From: Eretmocerus hayati
Taxonomy: Eukaryota; Arthropoda; Insecta; Hymenoptera; Aphelinidae
Direction: 5' to 3'
Length of the DNA: 64,000 nucleotides
Assembly (NCBI GenBank): GCA_029851415.1
Contig: CM056743.1
Location: 70,152,186-70,216,185 of the forward strand
Below the pieces are notes generated by a model. It was not told the origin of the DNA. It did no database searches and saw only the letters and a list, made by a program, of their open reading frames with translations. Numbering within the stretch: the stretch's first letter is position 1; every line of letters starts with the position of its first letter. Below are positions 21,506 to 32,545 of this stretch, one piece after another. The translations under genes and the position numbers were made by a program.

Positions 21506-24435
21506 TCAGAGGTTAAAGTATTGTTTGTTATCCACATCAATCCTCTGGGATGGTTGTGATAAGAGAAACTCTTTCAAAGCTTCTTTGAAGAATGAGATCT
21601 TCTGAATTTGCCGAATGCCTGAAGGGAGAAAGTTCCAGAAGTAAGCGCATTGAACTTGGAAAGATCTTCTTCCATATTCAAGTCTCACTTTGGGGACTTT
21701 GAGTTCCTGCTCTTGTGCATCTCCCCGCACGGGGCGCTCGGATTGGTGCCTGGTAAACATTGCAGACAGGTAACCAGGTTCCCTCATGTGCATGATCTTA
21801 TACATGATAATGCCTGCAAAGTACATTCGCCGCGAATCAGTACGCAGCCAATCCAAGTTTTCCCTGAACGGAGTGATGTGCTCGTCTCTCCTAAGATAAA
21901 AAATGTATCTCACGAATGAGTTGTTTAGTCTTTGTAGCCGTTGCCGCTGTTCGTCTGTGGCGTCAAGATACACGACCGTACAATAGTCTAGATGGGGTTG
22001 TACTAACGCCTCGACCCGTCGAACTCGGAGAGTCCCGGTGATGCATGCCCTGAAAAACCGCAAACCATACAGGGCTCTGTTGACTTTGTTCGTCACTTGA
22101 TTTATTTGCGGTTTCCACGATAATTCGCTGTCTAATACAACACCAAGACTCACGACTGTGTCACTGAAAGGAACGAAAACTCCATCCTGTATCTCAACAC
22201 CTGGCAAATCCATCCTTTTCAGATCCTTGATATTCCTCTCGGAAGAGGAAAAGATTGCCTTGGTTTTACCAGCGTTGAGACGCAGGCCGGAGCCCATAGC
22301 CCAATCAGCAACCAGTCGTCCGATTTCTCCCAGTCGAGCGATGCCCTCCCTGATCTTATTTTTCTCGATTTGGAGATAAATTTGGAGGTCATAAGCGTAA
22401 AAGAGATGATCTACCGACTTTCCGTTCAGTAGCCCAGGCAAGTCATTGACGTACAAACTAAAGAGTAAGGGCCCGAGAACAGAACCCTGTGGAACACCCA
22501 GATTGGTTGCGAGCCAATCAGATTTACCATTCTTGGAGGTGACTAGCTGGGTGCGACCTTGTAAATATGATTTGATCCACAGGAGTGCCGAACGCGAGAA
22601 ACCAAGTTGTCGCAGTTTACTCAGAAGTCTTGTTGGTGATATCGTGTCAAAGGCTTTGCTGAAGTCGAAGAGTAGTAAAAGGGTGATCTTCTTCCTATCT
22701 ATACCTAGTCTGATGTTATCAGTCAATTTCAGCAAAGCTGTCTGGGTACTGTGGTGTTGTCTGAAACCAGCCTGGAAGCCATCTAATAATTTTTCTTTCT
22801 TCAAGTACTCCGTGATTTGGTCGTGTGCAATCTTTTCGAGAACCTTGGAGAGGAAGCACAAGAGCGCAATAGGACGGAAGTCCGAGACTGATGATGGAGC
22901 TACAGTCTTTTTTAGCGCAATCAGCTGTGCTTGCTTCCAAGTCTCAGGAAAGATGCTGTGAGCGAAAGAGGAGTTGAAAATATGTACAATAAGATCACCA
23001 ATCGCCGGGAAAGCTTTCGCGATCTCGCTTTGAGGGATTCCATCTACCCCGCGAGCCTGTGAGGAGAAATGTTTTATGGCAAGGACTACTTCATTCAAAC
23101 TGGTTGGCTTGAATTCGAAACCCTCCTCTGGAGCCACCATTACATCGTCCATTGCTTCTTCTATATTCTCGCGAGGTGAGACAGAGACTCCCGCAAAGTG
23201 AGCGTTCAACTCGTCCGGGGTGAAGCCGTGAAGCTCCTCCTCTTTGCTCTTGGGCAAGAGGCCGAGGTTACGCATTTCCTTCCAAATGTTTTTATGTTGA
23301 TCAAGAGCGTCGGAAAGGTGACTTTGATAAAGGAATTTCGCTCTTTCTCAATACGCACGTCGACCTCTTCACTGAGCCGGAAGAACTCATTCTGAAGATC
23401 AGAACACTTGCGCTGGTTGCATTGGTTTCGCTCCCAGCGCCTACGTGTTGCATCTCGCTTCTTAATGAGTCCTTTCAGCTCGGGACCAATCCAAGGAGCG
23501 TCGCCTTTACGAGGGCAAATCGTTTTTTCAGGCGCTAGTTCATCTGATACAACTTTCAAGTTTCCATTGAGGCAATTAATCGCATCTTCCAAACTAGTTT
23601 CAGCATTGTTGAGCGCTGTCCAGTCACAGCGAAGCAGGCGATCATTTAACTGCTCCGGAGTGATGTTACGGAAATCCCTGTATGTGAAGGAATTTTTAGG
23701 CGGAGCAGGAGTGAAGACGTTGATGGTGACGTCGATGACCGCGTGCTTGCCGAAACTGGGCAGTAGTCTATTTTGTAAGTCGGTGACGGTATCATTTTCA
23801 TCCACGTACATATGGTCGATCCATTTATGAGACACATTGGGGTTGTGTTGATGAGTCGCACCGTGCTGCACAATCTGAAGGGACAGTTCTTCGGTCAGTG
23901 CGGTCAATGTCTTTGTGTCAGAATGAGCCGTGTCCAACAAGTCTGCGTTCAGATCCCCCATAATAACTTTGTGGCTAAAATCTCCACACAGTCGGCGTAA
24001 TGAGCCGAAAAGCCTCTAAATCATCCTTCTGCATGGCAACCTTTGGAGGTCTATAAATCACACCTACTAGAATCGATGGCGAGTTACCCTGCTGTACGCT
24101 GCAAAACAAATACTCGGGGATGCCAGGACACCCCGGACCATAAGTATTAGACGAGGCAAGCCTCTCCACTTTGAAATCATTACGCACATACAGAGCAACC
24201 CCGCCACCGTTTCTGTTACGATCTTGCCGTAACAGCAATAACCTGGGACCTGAACAAGACTGTCATCCACAAACTCATCGAGCCACGACTCAGCTACCCC
24301 GAAAAGATGGTAGGAGGGGTCGGCAGCGACGAGCAGGCGCAGGTGCTCAATCTTATCTGTTAAGGAGTTAAGGTTGATAAACCCCGCCTTTAAGGATCTA
24401 CCACTCCCTTTTGACTCTCCGGCAGCCGTATTTAG
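21506..24435 (-). pseudogene. LINE B2 ORF2: endonuclease-RT, mutated catalytic site
   Basis: Blocks are 24435-24240, 24238-23975, 23961-23206 and 23275-21506, joined by frameshifts. The endonuclease motifs FINLNSLTDKI, GVAESW, GDLNADLLD, HKWIDHMYVD and FGKHAVID are visible. RT has FDFSKAFDT and GVPQGSVLGPLLF. The catalytic box reads FYAYDLQIY, so the first of the two essential aspartates is replaced by tyrosine. The C-terminus is complete (HYTL-type end, KQYFNL). This copy cannot encode an active RT. Confidence 0.85.
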
Positions 24436-24438
24436 TCA
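24433..24438 (-). promoter_or_regulatory. Possible readthrough site UGA-CUA (LINE B2)
   Basis: The ORF1 stop TGA (24438-24436) is followed by CTA. The same frame then stays open (TAAGESKGSGRSLKAGF) into the ORF2 endonuclease. This is the same arrangement as in LINE A and LINE B. Confidence 0.55.
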
Positions 24439-25017
24439 GGGAGTCCCCGCTGATGCTGCTGTAGAATCTTTAACCTGGTCTGGAACGGTTGGACTGTTCG
24501 GGCTACTGCCCGATGACTCATGATTTGGTCTTGGGGCTGTTCGACAGGCCGTTTGAATGACATGCAGTTCAGTGAGGGACTCGAACGCATGCGCTCTCTC
24601 GCCATTTCTACGCCTGACCCAAAAGCGTCCACCGCTGTGCCAAACATATTTGAAGCCTAGACCTTGTGCAAGTGGCCTCAGCTGAATATATTCCTTGTAT
24701 TTGTCACGAGGTAGCATTTCGTTGATGTAAATCTTTCGGTCCGGCACATGGGCTTTCGCTTCAGGGTCAAGCAATGTGGGCTCGATGTCATGAGTTGTGA
24801 AATAATTGTTGGCAATCGAGCGCTTGGCTCTAATCACCTCCCTGACTAGACGACTGCACGAGAGTTGGACTACGCAGGATGGAACAGAACGTGAGCGGAT
24901 GACCGAGGCTCGGGACGATGAATCGGGTGATCTGTAGTTATGTTTCGGACTCGTCCTTCCGGACACGTGCCCGGACTGCAGAACACGAACATCAGAAATG
25001 TTCTCCCTCAAAGATCT
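24436..25017 (-). pseudogene. LINE B2 ORF1, C-terminal part
   Basis: This is the 5'-truncated C-terminal ~190 residues of the family-A ORF1. It shows INEMLPRDKYKEYIQLRPLA and YVWHSGGRFWVRRRNGE, nearly identical to LINE A, and has no internal stop. The PHD-like finger region is missing because of the truncation. Confidence 0.85.
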
Positions 25018-25584
25018 AGTCAAAGATCAAGTCACGCAAATGACAGGAGTAGTATTCTTGCGATAACAAGTCAGAGTTTAAGTCTCCAGCTAGTATGACA
25101 TTGCAATATGAATGCGATAACTTCTGTAATTTAGTGAAAAATTGAGTGAGAACATTTCCTCTCGGTCGACGATGAATAGAAGCAAACAGGATATTGCGAT
25201 TTTCTTTCGTTCTCACGTTCAATACTATATACTCGGTCGAGTTTGATATTATTAATTTTAGAGGAAAGTAGTACCTCATAAGTGAAGTTATTCCGGATGT
25301 ACGCAGCAACACCACCTCCTTGAACAAATTCACGCTTGCCAGTTGTGTGTGGACTTCAGCGCTCGATCATTGCGAATAAACGAGTAACCAGGTATCAAAA
25401 AAGGCGTATCGGTGAACTTAGGTGTGAGCCACGTCTCAGATGAAGCAAGAATATCAATGTCATTCTGTGTAAGCAATGCCGCAATTTCATCGAAATGCTC
25501 TTTAAGTGAACTCACATTGACCTGGGCTACTACGATAGATGAACGTGTTCCCCTTTTCACACGATCATTCGCACATGGTGGTAG
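25018..25584 (-). pseudogene. LINE B ORF2, proximal part: endonuclease N-terminus
   Basis: The frame follows ORF1 after a single TGA. Block 25584-25330 contains KRGTRSSIVVAQVNVSSLKE, LASSETWLTP and PGYSFIRNDR. A frameshift near 25340 leads to block 25333-25018 with GGVAAYIRN-type residues in diverged form, ASIHRRPRG and AGDLNSDLLS. The C-terminal half of the endonuclease lies beyond LINE B2, at 21126 and lower. Confidence 0.8.
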
Positions 25585-25587
25585 TCA
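25582..25587 (-). promoter_or_regulatory. Possible readthrough site UGA-CUA (LINE B)
   Basis: ORF1 ends LDKII-stop with TGA at 25587-25585, followed by CTA CCA CCA. The same frame stays open for about 85 codons into the endonuclease. LINE B belongs to a different family from LINE A, so the shared TGA-CTA context is unlikely to be simple copy-by-descent noise. Confidence 0.55.
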
Positions 25588-26643
25588 AATTATCTTATCC
25601 AAGTCTGATTCGGTGACGATTGCAATTGCATCACTTCCATCCTCCTTACGGACATACACATTTCCTTGTCGGGACCAAAAATACTTGTAATTATATTTTT
25701 GCGCACGATCTTTGGCTAAAAGACGCAAATTATGGACCACCTGAGGAAGCATTTCAAACAAATTCACCCTGGTTCTAGATTCACTTTCAGTCTCAGCTGA
25801 AATAAAATCACCGAATGTCAACTCCCCGTGCTCTCGTTTGACTTTCAATACGTGGTCTCTGACTGCTACTGATTTGAATTTCATAATGAATGAAAAAGTA
25901 TCATTCGATGCTTGAGGCGGGCCTTGCACAGGATTCTCATTATTAGACTTGAACTCTCTAATTTCAAGGATATCACTAACAAGATTTTCGATTTTAAGCT
26001 TTTTAAATATAGCACGAGTGAGAGTCATGAGTGGGATTGTACATGTACGAGGTATTCCTACAACTTTCATCTCTGTACTCGGTGACCCTCTACAGTGCAA
26101 ATCTTTGAGTTGTTCAAGCTCATCCCGAAGATATTGATTTTCATCCTCAAGAGCATTTAACCTTTCGCTTTGTTTACCTAGCTCAGTGGTGAACACTTTC
26201 ACCTCATTGGATAGTTCATTGAAAGATTTGCTGAGCTCACCTGTCTTGGTGCCCACAGTTGTGAATAGGGCAATAAACTGCTGAGCAGTGGAAAAATTTC
26301 CCCAACCCTCCGGTAAATCACCCATTTCACTTGACAGTTCACAAACGTGGTTTCCTTCCTCACTCAAATCTTCACTGCTGGCACAACTGCTTAAATTCCT
26401 GGACTTATTGAATGCCTTCTCACGAGGGCTCTCTTCAGAACTAGTCAAATGAGATACGCCAACTGAAGATCTACGACCACGACGAATTGTATCTTTAAAA
26501 GATCGAGCACAACACAGATCAGCAGGTTTGTTTGTAACGTAACCTAAGACACAACCAGGGTGGAAATAGCTCTTACATTCACGACACGAGACTCTATAAT
26601 GTACAATTTTACGATTACATTTCCTACAGACAACCAAGGACAT
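25585..26643 (-). CDS. LINE B ORF1: PHD-like finger protein, intact
   Basis: The ORF of 352 codons starts at ATG 26643-26641. Residues about 6-50 form a PHD-like zinc finger (CRKCNRKI...CRECKSYFHPGC...CC). Residues about 110-185 are a predicted coiled coil (TKTGELSKSFNELSNEV and the following leucine-rich heptads). The C-terminal ~150 residues carry the conserved ORF1 module, with NLFEMLPQVVHNLRLLAKDR and YKYFWSRQGNVYVRKEDGS. ORF1 proteins of this group bind element RNA and assemble the ribonucleoprotein particle. It has no premature stop, unlike ORF2 of the same copy. Confidence 0.85.
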   Translation of the reverse strand: MSLVVCRKCNRKIVHYRVSCRECKSYFHPGCVLGYVTNKPADLCCARSFKDTIRRGRRSSVGVSHLTSSEESPREKAFNKSRNLSSCASSEDLSEEGNHVCELSSEMGDLPEGWGNFSTAQQFIALFTTVGTKTGELSKSFNELSNEVKVFTTELGKQSERLNALEDENQYLRDELEQLKDLHCRGSPSTEMKVVGIPRTCTIPLMTLTRAIFKKLKIENLVSDILEIREFKSNNENPVQGPPQASNDTFSFIMKFKSVAVRDHVLKVKREHGELTFGDFISAETESESRTRVNLFEMLPQVVHNLRLLAKDRAQKYNYKYFWSRQGNVYVRKEDGSDAIAIVTESDLDKII

Positions 26644-27568
26644 GACAGAACTTGGAAATGTTCTGCGCTCTTGAAAAATACATACAAAATGTCAAACGCA
26701 GCCCAATAGAACAAAATTCCACGGAACCGTACACGACCTGACCTCTATTGAGCGCTCACCGAAGCTAGATCACGATCACAAGGATAAGGCAGGTTTTGGC
26801 TATATCATTCGAGGCACGAAACTACTTTCGACAACTCATCACAGGGTGGCGCTACCTGTCAAAAATAATACGTGGCCGGTTATACAAACTAATGCTCACA
26901 GATACATACACATAGCCACATCAAAACAGACCACTGTGTTCATCTCTAGAATATATGCTTTGGCGAAATATCAATTAAAAACGTGATACTGCACTACTAC
27001 TCTCCATATTGGACAAGCCTAAAACAGCAATGAGAACTAAATGCGAATCGCCAGATAATCATGCAGCAATCGCAGCAATCGCAGATAATCGTGCAGCAAT
27101 CGCGCACTTACGATACAGACGAACACACACACACACACTTGTAGCTCACGCGAAACTGTATCATGGGTCTGCCCGGTGCATAATGTTTCAATGTCAGGGG
27201 CTATAACCACACTTGCTAGGCACTATCATTTTTATGCACTGATATCTGCTTCAATCCGCTCCAATCAGCAACGAGCTGCAGCAAAGCCTTCGGAGTGGAT
27301 AGAGAATGTTGCAAGCTGTCACTGCTGTCAGCTGACGGCGGGATGCTCAGCAAGATGGCGTCAAGCTAATGATGACGAGCTTCGTCAATACCACAGGCAA
27401 AAACCCCACACCCTGGCTTCAGAAAATCGAGCCGTGCCTTTTGCTCGAGCAGGTATGAGCCAGCAGGTGGAGGTGTGCCTGTAAACAACTCACTCCCTCT
27501 CAAGAGTGAAAAAAACTGGTTAAAATTGATTCAGAAAAGGAGCGATATGAAAAACGTCCGCGCTGCCC

Positions 27569-27575
27569 ACTTACC
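27569..27575 (-). promoter_or_regulatory. 5'-terminal GGTAAGT of LINE B, splice-donor-like
   Basis: On the sense strand (TC)n is followed immediately by TGGTAAGTGGG, with the donor-like heptamer at the very start of the element. Confidence 0.5.
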
Positions 27576-27590
27576 AGAGAGAGAGAGAGA
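27576..27590. repeat. Short (GA)n between LINE B 5' end and LINE E 3' tail
   Basis: A 15-bp GA tract joins the two LINEs and passes directly into the TAGATAGATA tail of LINE E. Confidence 0.9.
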
Positions 27591-29047
27591 TAGATAGATA
27601 TCCTTTATTCGTCATGCGACAAAATACACCTACATATTTTCATATGTGTCACATATATATATATATATATAAAATTAATAAATATTCCGATAAAATCATA
27701 TTAAGCAATAATTTGGTCAAGGATAGATATATCACAATTGTGACTAGTCATACACTTTACGATTTAACTTGAAAGAAAATAAGATAAAGGGCATGGGTTC
27801 ACAGAAATATCACAGTTTTTCTTCACTCTGGTGACAGAAGGTCACTTACAATTGAAAAGAGATAGAAAGAAAAGGAACAAAGCCCTAGCCCATCAAAGAT
27901 TAAAGTAATGCTTCTTCACCACATCAATCCTCTGAGGAGACTGTGTGAGCAAAAAATCCTTCATAGCCTCTTTAAATAATGACATTTTCCCCAGCTGCCG
28001 AAAGCCCGGAGGGAGAAAGTTCCAAAAATGAGCACATTGAACCTGGAAAGATCTCCTTCCATATTCAAGTCTCATATTGGGAACTTTGAGTACCCGCTCT
28101 TCTGCATCACCACGTACGGGGCGTCCAGATTGGTACCTGGTAAACATCGCAGCTAGGTAGCCAGGTTCTCCAAGATGCATGATCTTATGCATTAAAAGTG
28201 CTGCGAAGTACATTCTCCGCGAATCAGTACGTAACCAACCCAAACGCTCCCTAAACGGGGTGATGTGCTCGTCTCTCCTAAGATCAAAAATGTACCTCAC
28301 ACATGAATTGCTCAGTCGCTGTATCCGTTGCCGCTGTTCGTCCGTGGCGTCGAGGTACACGACTGTGCAATAATCTAAATGCGGTTGAACTAATGACTCG
28401 ACTAGGCGAATTCGGAGAGGTCTGGTGATACACGCCCTAAAAAACCGCAATCCGTATAGGGCTCTATTCACTTTCTTAGTTACTTGGTCGATGTGCGGTT
28501 TCCACGTCAGTTCACTATCAAGTGTAACACCAAGACTCACGACCGTGTCGCTGAACGGAATGAACTTTCCTTCCTGTATCTCAACTCCTGGCAAGTCCAT
28601 TCTCTTCAGGTCTTTGATATTCCTCTCAGAGCTGAAGAAGATTGCCTTGGTCTTGCCCGCGTTGAGACGCAGGCCGGAACTTCTGGCCCATTCAGCAATT
28701 AGTCGTCCTACTTCCCCCAGCCGAGTGATGCCTTCCTTGATCTTAGTTTTCTCGACTTGGAGATAAATTTGAAGATCATCCGCATAGAATAGATGATATA
28801 CCGACTTTCCATCTAGCAAACCAGGTAAGTCATTAACATATAAGCTGAAGAGTAAAGGCCCGAGAACGGATCCCTGTGGAACACCCAGATTGGTTTCGAG
28901 CCAATCAGAACTACCGGACTTTGAAGTGACTATTTGGGTGCGGCCTTGTAAGTATGATTTTATCCACAGGAGTGCCGACCTTGAGAATCCAAGGTCTCGG
29001 AGCTTCCTCAACAGCTTTGACGGTGTTATTGTGTCGAAGGCTTTGCT
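27591..29047 (-). mobile_element. LINE E, 5'-truncated family-A LINE
   Basis: The 3' end carries a TATC-repeat tail (27591-27600) followed by the AAAGGATATC-type 3' UTR. The 5' end stops in the RT domain exactly at a (GA)n tract (29048). It is flanked by GA tracts on both sides and belongs to the LINE A family. Confidence 0.9.
27893..29047 (-). pseudogene. LINE E ORF2 fragment: RT and C-terminal region, uninterrupted frame
   Basis: The frame is open from the truncation point (AKAFDTITPSK) to the normal stop at 27893-27895, about 384 codons without any break. RT has GVPQGSVLGPLLF and an intact FYADDLQIY. The tail has YLDATDEQRQRIQR and WNFLPPGFRQLGK. Sequence quality suggests a young insertion, disabled only by 5' truncation. 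Confidence 0.9.
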
Positions 29048-29075
29048 AGAGAGAGAGAGAGAGAGGGAGAGAGAT
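29048..29075. repeat. (GA)n between LINE E and LINE F
   Basis: A 28-bp GA tract with one GGG interruption. It marks the 5' truncation point of LINE E and the 3' end of LINE F. Confidence 0.92.
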
Positions 29076-30013
29076 TGGTTTCTTATTCGGTGTCTGGGGT
29101 ATCACCCTATCTGACACAAATCGATATCCAAAATTTCATAATTTTTCATAGAAATAAATAGAGATAATAAAAATTGCACTATATTCTTATCATAACAATT
29201 GAGGTAAAATGGCTTATTGGCACAAAAAGGAGACTGAAGGAGCGCAAAGAAATATTACGAAAAAATGATCGAAAATTCTCAGTTTAGCTGAAGTGAGAAG
29301 GAAATGAGCGAATGAATCATAAAAATAGGAGTCAATCTTGCTGAGCGCCATTGACATCGAGATTGAAATTAGAGAACGAAAATCAAGGATGATGATTGAG
29401 CGGAACATCATAAAGTATATTAGCTATCTCGTGTTTGCGGAATCGATAGAATTTGAACATGCGAATGAGTTCAGATCAGATGCAAATATTAGATAAACAC
29501 GAGATCAACACGTGCATTCAAGTGAATTAATTGGATAACTCATCTAGAGAAGAACTTATGTGAGAAGGAATAGAGAAACTTATAAAGAGCATACACATGG
29601 TGAAATTACACTATTCAGTCGAGTCCATGCCGAGTTTGGAAGTTAATCAAATCAAATTCTGAAAAAATCGGCACATCAGGCCCGCATCTCGGAGGTTTCA
29701 TACATACTGTGAGATTTCTTATTACAGGTTTCCGTAGTTGGGAACAATTACTCACGGAATGCGCTATTTTGAACAAATTATGGACCTCTCCAGGCCAAAG
29801 TGGGCTACAAGCAATTTTCGAGTCATTCTCGTATCAAAAAATATCTCTTATTGACTTTTTCTTCAATGCGGATGAATTCAAAATAATCTTATCTCTAATT
29901 GTGGATGATGGAAGTTGGATAACAATTGCTCGAGAGTTGAGATAGCCTGTTTCATTAGAGGTTGATTTAGAAGTTTGAAGTAACGAACACTTATTCCGGA
30001 AGCTAGGGCCTGT

Positions 30014-30427
30014 TCACTCTCTCATGTTTATGATAGAATTTTTAAGCTGGGGCAGATTGATAGCATCCAAAATTTTATATGCGATTTCAGATTTTGAGAG
30101 TTTTGAATCATGAGGTATACCTGATAAGATTATCTCAGCAGAGTGTACTAGCGTTGTGTGATGGCGAAGTTGAGAAATTTCGTTGCGAAGCTTGGAAACA
30201 TCTAAATTTATGGCAGTTATTCGATCATCTATCCTATCTTCAAGGGCCTTTAGTTTTTGATAGATTTTTCCTTGTGAAGCATTAAAATGCGAGATGAGAA
30301 GTTTGAAATAAGGCGGCATGTCACTCGAATTTTCAGTTTTTCCTGAGATATTATCAGAATTAAGTGATTCAGGTAAAATCATTTGATCCCGTATAGGAGC
30401 ACTCACTGTAGTGAAATTTGGAGCCAT
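30014..30427 (-). CDS. LINE F truncated ORF1 (coiled-coil part)
   Basis: 137 codons from ATG 30427-30425. The middle is a coiled coil (YQKLKALEDRIDDRITAINL and then KLRNEISQLR). Near the end AEIILSGIPHDSKLSKSEIA parallels ADIVISGLP...LSDSEILER of LINE D ORF1. It then stops at a TGA, where D would continue with the C-terminal module. There is no zinc finger at the N-terminus. It may produce a short RNP-type protein or may be a relic. Confidence 0.6.
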   Translation of the reverse strand: MAPNFTTVSAPIRDQMILPESLNSDNISGKTENSSDMPPYFKLLISHFNASQGKIYQKLKALEDRIDDRITAINLDVSKLRNEISQLRHHTTLVHSAEIILSGIPHDSKLSKSEIAYKILDAINLPQLKNSIINMRE

Positions 30428-30848
30428 GGTACTAGTATGGTAGATGCACAGTCACAACACGAGATCAAATCAGCTGTCTGCTGTAGGCAAAAAGTCATCA
30501 AGGCAGCTCACGTAAATATAGGCTCAGGGTGGATCACGTGTGGATCGAGCTTCAGGGTAGATAATGCAGGAATCAGGTTGATGTCGCTGCCATCTATAAG
30601 TCTCTGATGGTAGATATATGGAGATCCGGCAGAATTAGCTGTTGGCTGCCCTAACCTCCAAATTGAGGACGTGCTGGTGAAAATGTTGATAGAATACTTG
30701 CAATATGCCCAGATCCACGGAGATTTATGAATTCAGTGAATATTTTCAAAATTTGGCGTGCAACGATCTGTAAAAGAATATCCCGTAGGCAATTTGCAGC
30801 AGGAAAGAGTCGAAACACAGAGAAGCACTGAAGAAAGCGTGTGATGAA

Positions 30849-30855
30849 ACTCACC
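30849..30855 (-). promoter_or_regulatory. 5'-terminal GGTGAGT of LINE F, splice-donor-like
   Basis: On the sense strand a TC-rich tract (TCTCTTTTTCTTCCTCTTTC) is followed by TCGGTGAGTTTC. The position matches the donor-like heptamers of LINEs A, B and D. Confidence 0.45.
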
Positions 30856-30895
30856 GAGAAAGAGGAAGAAAAAGAGAGAGAGAGAGAGAGAGAGA
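30856..30895. repeat. (GA)n between LINE F 5' end and LINE G1
   Basis: A 40-bp purine tract (GA with AAAG and GGAAG interruptions). Minus-strand LINE F and plus-strand LINE G1 meet here head to head. Confidence 0.9.
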
Positions 30896-32545
30896 TTCCC
30901 GGACAAGTGGAAACGCCAGAAGCTGGTCCTGATACCTAAGGGTCAAGGAGGTCAACGCCCTCTCAGCATGCTCGACAATATCGGGAAAATGTACGAGAGG
31001 ATGGTGCTCAACAGGGTGGAAAAAGCCTACGAAGAAGGCGGTGGGCTATCACCAATGCAGTTCGGGTTCCGGAAGGGACGGAGCACTGTGCACGCGATCG
31101 AGGCGGTCCAAGAGCGGGTTCAAGCGTCGGTAGGGAACCCATACCAAGGAAGAGGAGGATTCTGTGCCATCATTGCGTTGGACATAAAGAACGCATTCAA
31201 CTGCGCGAGCTGGGAGCGAGTCTATCAATCCCAAGCAGGTAAAGTGCCCCCCTATCTACTAGCCGTCACGAGTGACTACCTGCGGAACAGGACCCTCGTG
31301 TACGACACCGACGAGGGACAAGAGATTCGGGTACTGTCCGCCGGAATCGGACAGGGATCGGTCTCCGGGCCGTTCAACTGGAACACCCAGTACGACAGCT
31401 TACTGTCTATCGAACTGCCAGAAGGAGTGATGATAGTGGCTTTCGCGGACGACGCGGGACTCATAGTATGGGCTGACAACGAGGAACTCTTGGGTAGACG
31501 CGCGAACGAAGCGCTGGCCCGAGTCTACGAGTGGGTGATTAGCAGGCTTCTGGAGCTCGCTGTCAAGAAGTGCGAAGCAATCGTGGTCACAAGGCGTAGG
31601 AAGTTTGACCTACCCCGGTTTCATATCAACGGGCAAGAGATTCCACGGAAGACAGAGCTGAAATACCTCGGTGTATGGCTCGATGACAAGTGGTCGTTCA
31701 AGAAGCACATCCAGGAAGCCGCCCAGAAGGCGAGCAGGGTCGGTGCGGCGCTCCAGCGGCTTATGCCGAATATCGGAGGACCCAAGGAAAAGAGGCGCGC
31801 ACTTCTCAACACCGTCACTACCTCCATCATGCTGTACGGTGCACCCGTGTGGGGGAAGAGAGTAGAGAAGACCATCATCGAGAAGAGAATGGGGCCTGTC
31901 CACCGAAGAGCGGCCCTGAGGAGTATCCGTGCCTACCGCACTGTGTCAGGAGATGCGGCTTACGTATTGGCGAGTACTCCGCCCATCCACTTGCTCGTCG
32001 CGGAGCGAGTGAGGATCTGGGACCGCCAGAAAGTGATCGGAGCCGAACGAGTACTCACTCCGACGATGAAGGAGATCATCCGCGACAACGAGAAGGAAAC
32101 CACACTTGAGCATTGGCAAACTGAGTGGGATTCGCCATTTGCAAACGGCAGATGGACGCACCGGCTGATCCGTGACGTAGCCAAGTAGGCGGAACGCACC
32201 CACGGAGAGATGGACTACTGGACGACGCAGGCACTGAGCGATCATGGTTGCTTCGGTTCCTATCTAACCAGGTTCAAGAAGAGGACGACCCCAGCATGTC
32301 AGTCATGCGGGGACGAATGGGATGACGCCGAACATGCCCTGTTCAAGTGCAGCAACACCCGGAGAGAGCGCGCCGAGCTGGATGAATGGCTGGGTGCTCA
32401 ACTAACACCTGAGAATCTCGTCCCGTACTTGCTCCGCAACCAGGAGACATGGGATAGACTCACCGGATACATCAAGCTGGTGATGACCCGCAAAGAGGAG
32501 AAAGAGAGGGAAGTAAGGCGCCTCGAAGCAGGCGAATCACAATGA
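30896..32545 (+). pseudogene. LINE G1 ORF2: RT and C-terminal zinc finger, one internal TAG
   Basis: The frame runs from the truncation point to 32545 with one in-frame TAG at 32186-32188 (DVAK-stop-AERTHG). RT motifs are LVLIPKG, FGFRKGRSTVHAI, ALDIKNAFNCASW, GIGQGSVSGPFNW and the catalytic FADDAGLIV. After RT come YLGVWLDDKWSFKKH and APVWGKRVEK. Beyond the TAG lies a CCHC finger (CQSCGDEWDDAEHALFKC) typical of the C-terminus of R1-type ORF2. Copy H has TGG (Trp) at the TAG position. It is truncated and therefore non-autonomous. Confidence 0.85.

Larger units (their letters stand above)
21127..25017 (-). mobile_element. LINE B2, family-A LINE inserted in LINE B, 5'-truncated in ORF1
   Basis: This is the same family as LINE A throughout ORF1, ORF2 and the 3' UTR. 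The 3' end is a tail of four to five CAAT units (21130-21150), directly following LINE B codons. The 5' end lies inside ORF1 (RSLRENISDVRVLQSG), directly abutting LINE B codons. It is one of only two LINE ends in the window without a GA tract, which suggests insertion at a non-microsatellite site. The TSD is unclear. Confidence 0.85.
18546..27575 (-). mobile_element. LINE B, full-length CR1-group-like element split by LINE B2
   Basis: LINE B is made of 25018-27575 and 18546-21126. The reading frame of its endonuclease resumes on the far side of LINE B2: 25018 ends in RDLIFD, and 21126 restarts just before SLFCVPYESTHHLENSDTWI. The 3' end is a CAAT-repeat tail at 18546-18560 against (GA)n. The 5' end is GGTAAGT at 27575-27569 against (GA)n. 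The family is distinct from LINE A (ORF2 clearly diverged) but has the same organisation. The 5' UTR (26644-27575) has a short CA tract at 27125-27140 and small GCAATCGCA repeats at 27065-27110. Confidence 0.85.
29076..30855 (-). mobile_element. LINE F, internally deleted non-autonomous LINE
   Basis: The 3' end at 29076 (GATTGGTTTCTTATTCGG in plus orientation) resembles the LINE D terminus (GATTGGTTTATTCAGCC). The 5' end is GGTGAGT at 30855-30849. Only a truncated ORF1 is present, and ORF2 is absent. The remaining 0.9 kb (29090-30010) is AT-rich and non-coding. With both termini at GA tracts and its middle missing, it looks like a deletion derivative or a non-autonomous LINE mobilised in trans. 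The relation to the D family rests on the 3' end and ORF1 only. Confidence 0.65.

Noticed and set aside
21127..25017. GA-tract insertion for LINE B2
   Set aside because: Neither end touches a GA tract. B2 sits directly in LINE B coding sequence, so it is an exception to the targeting pattern and not support for it.
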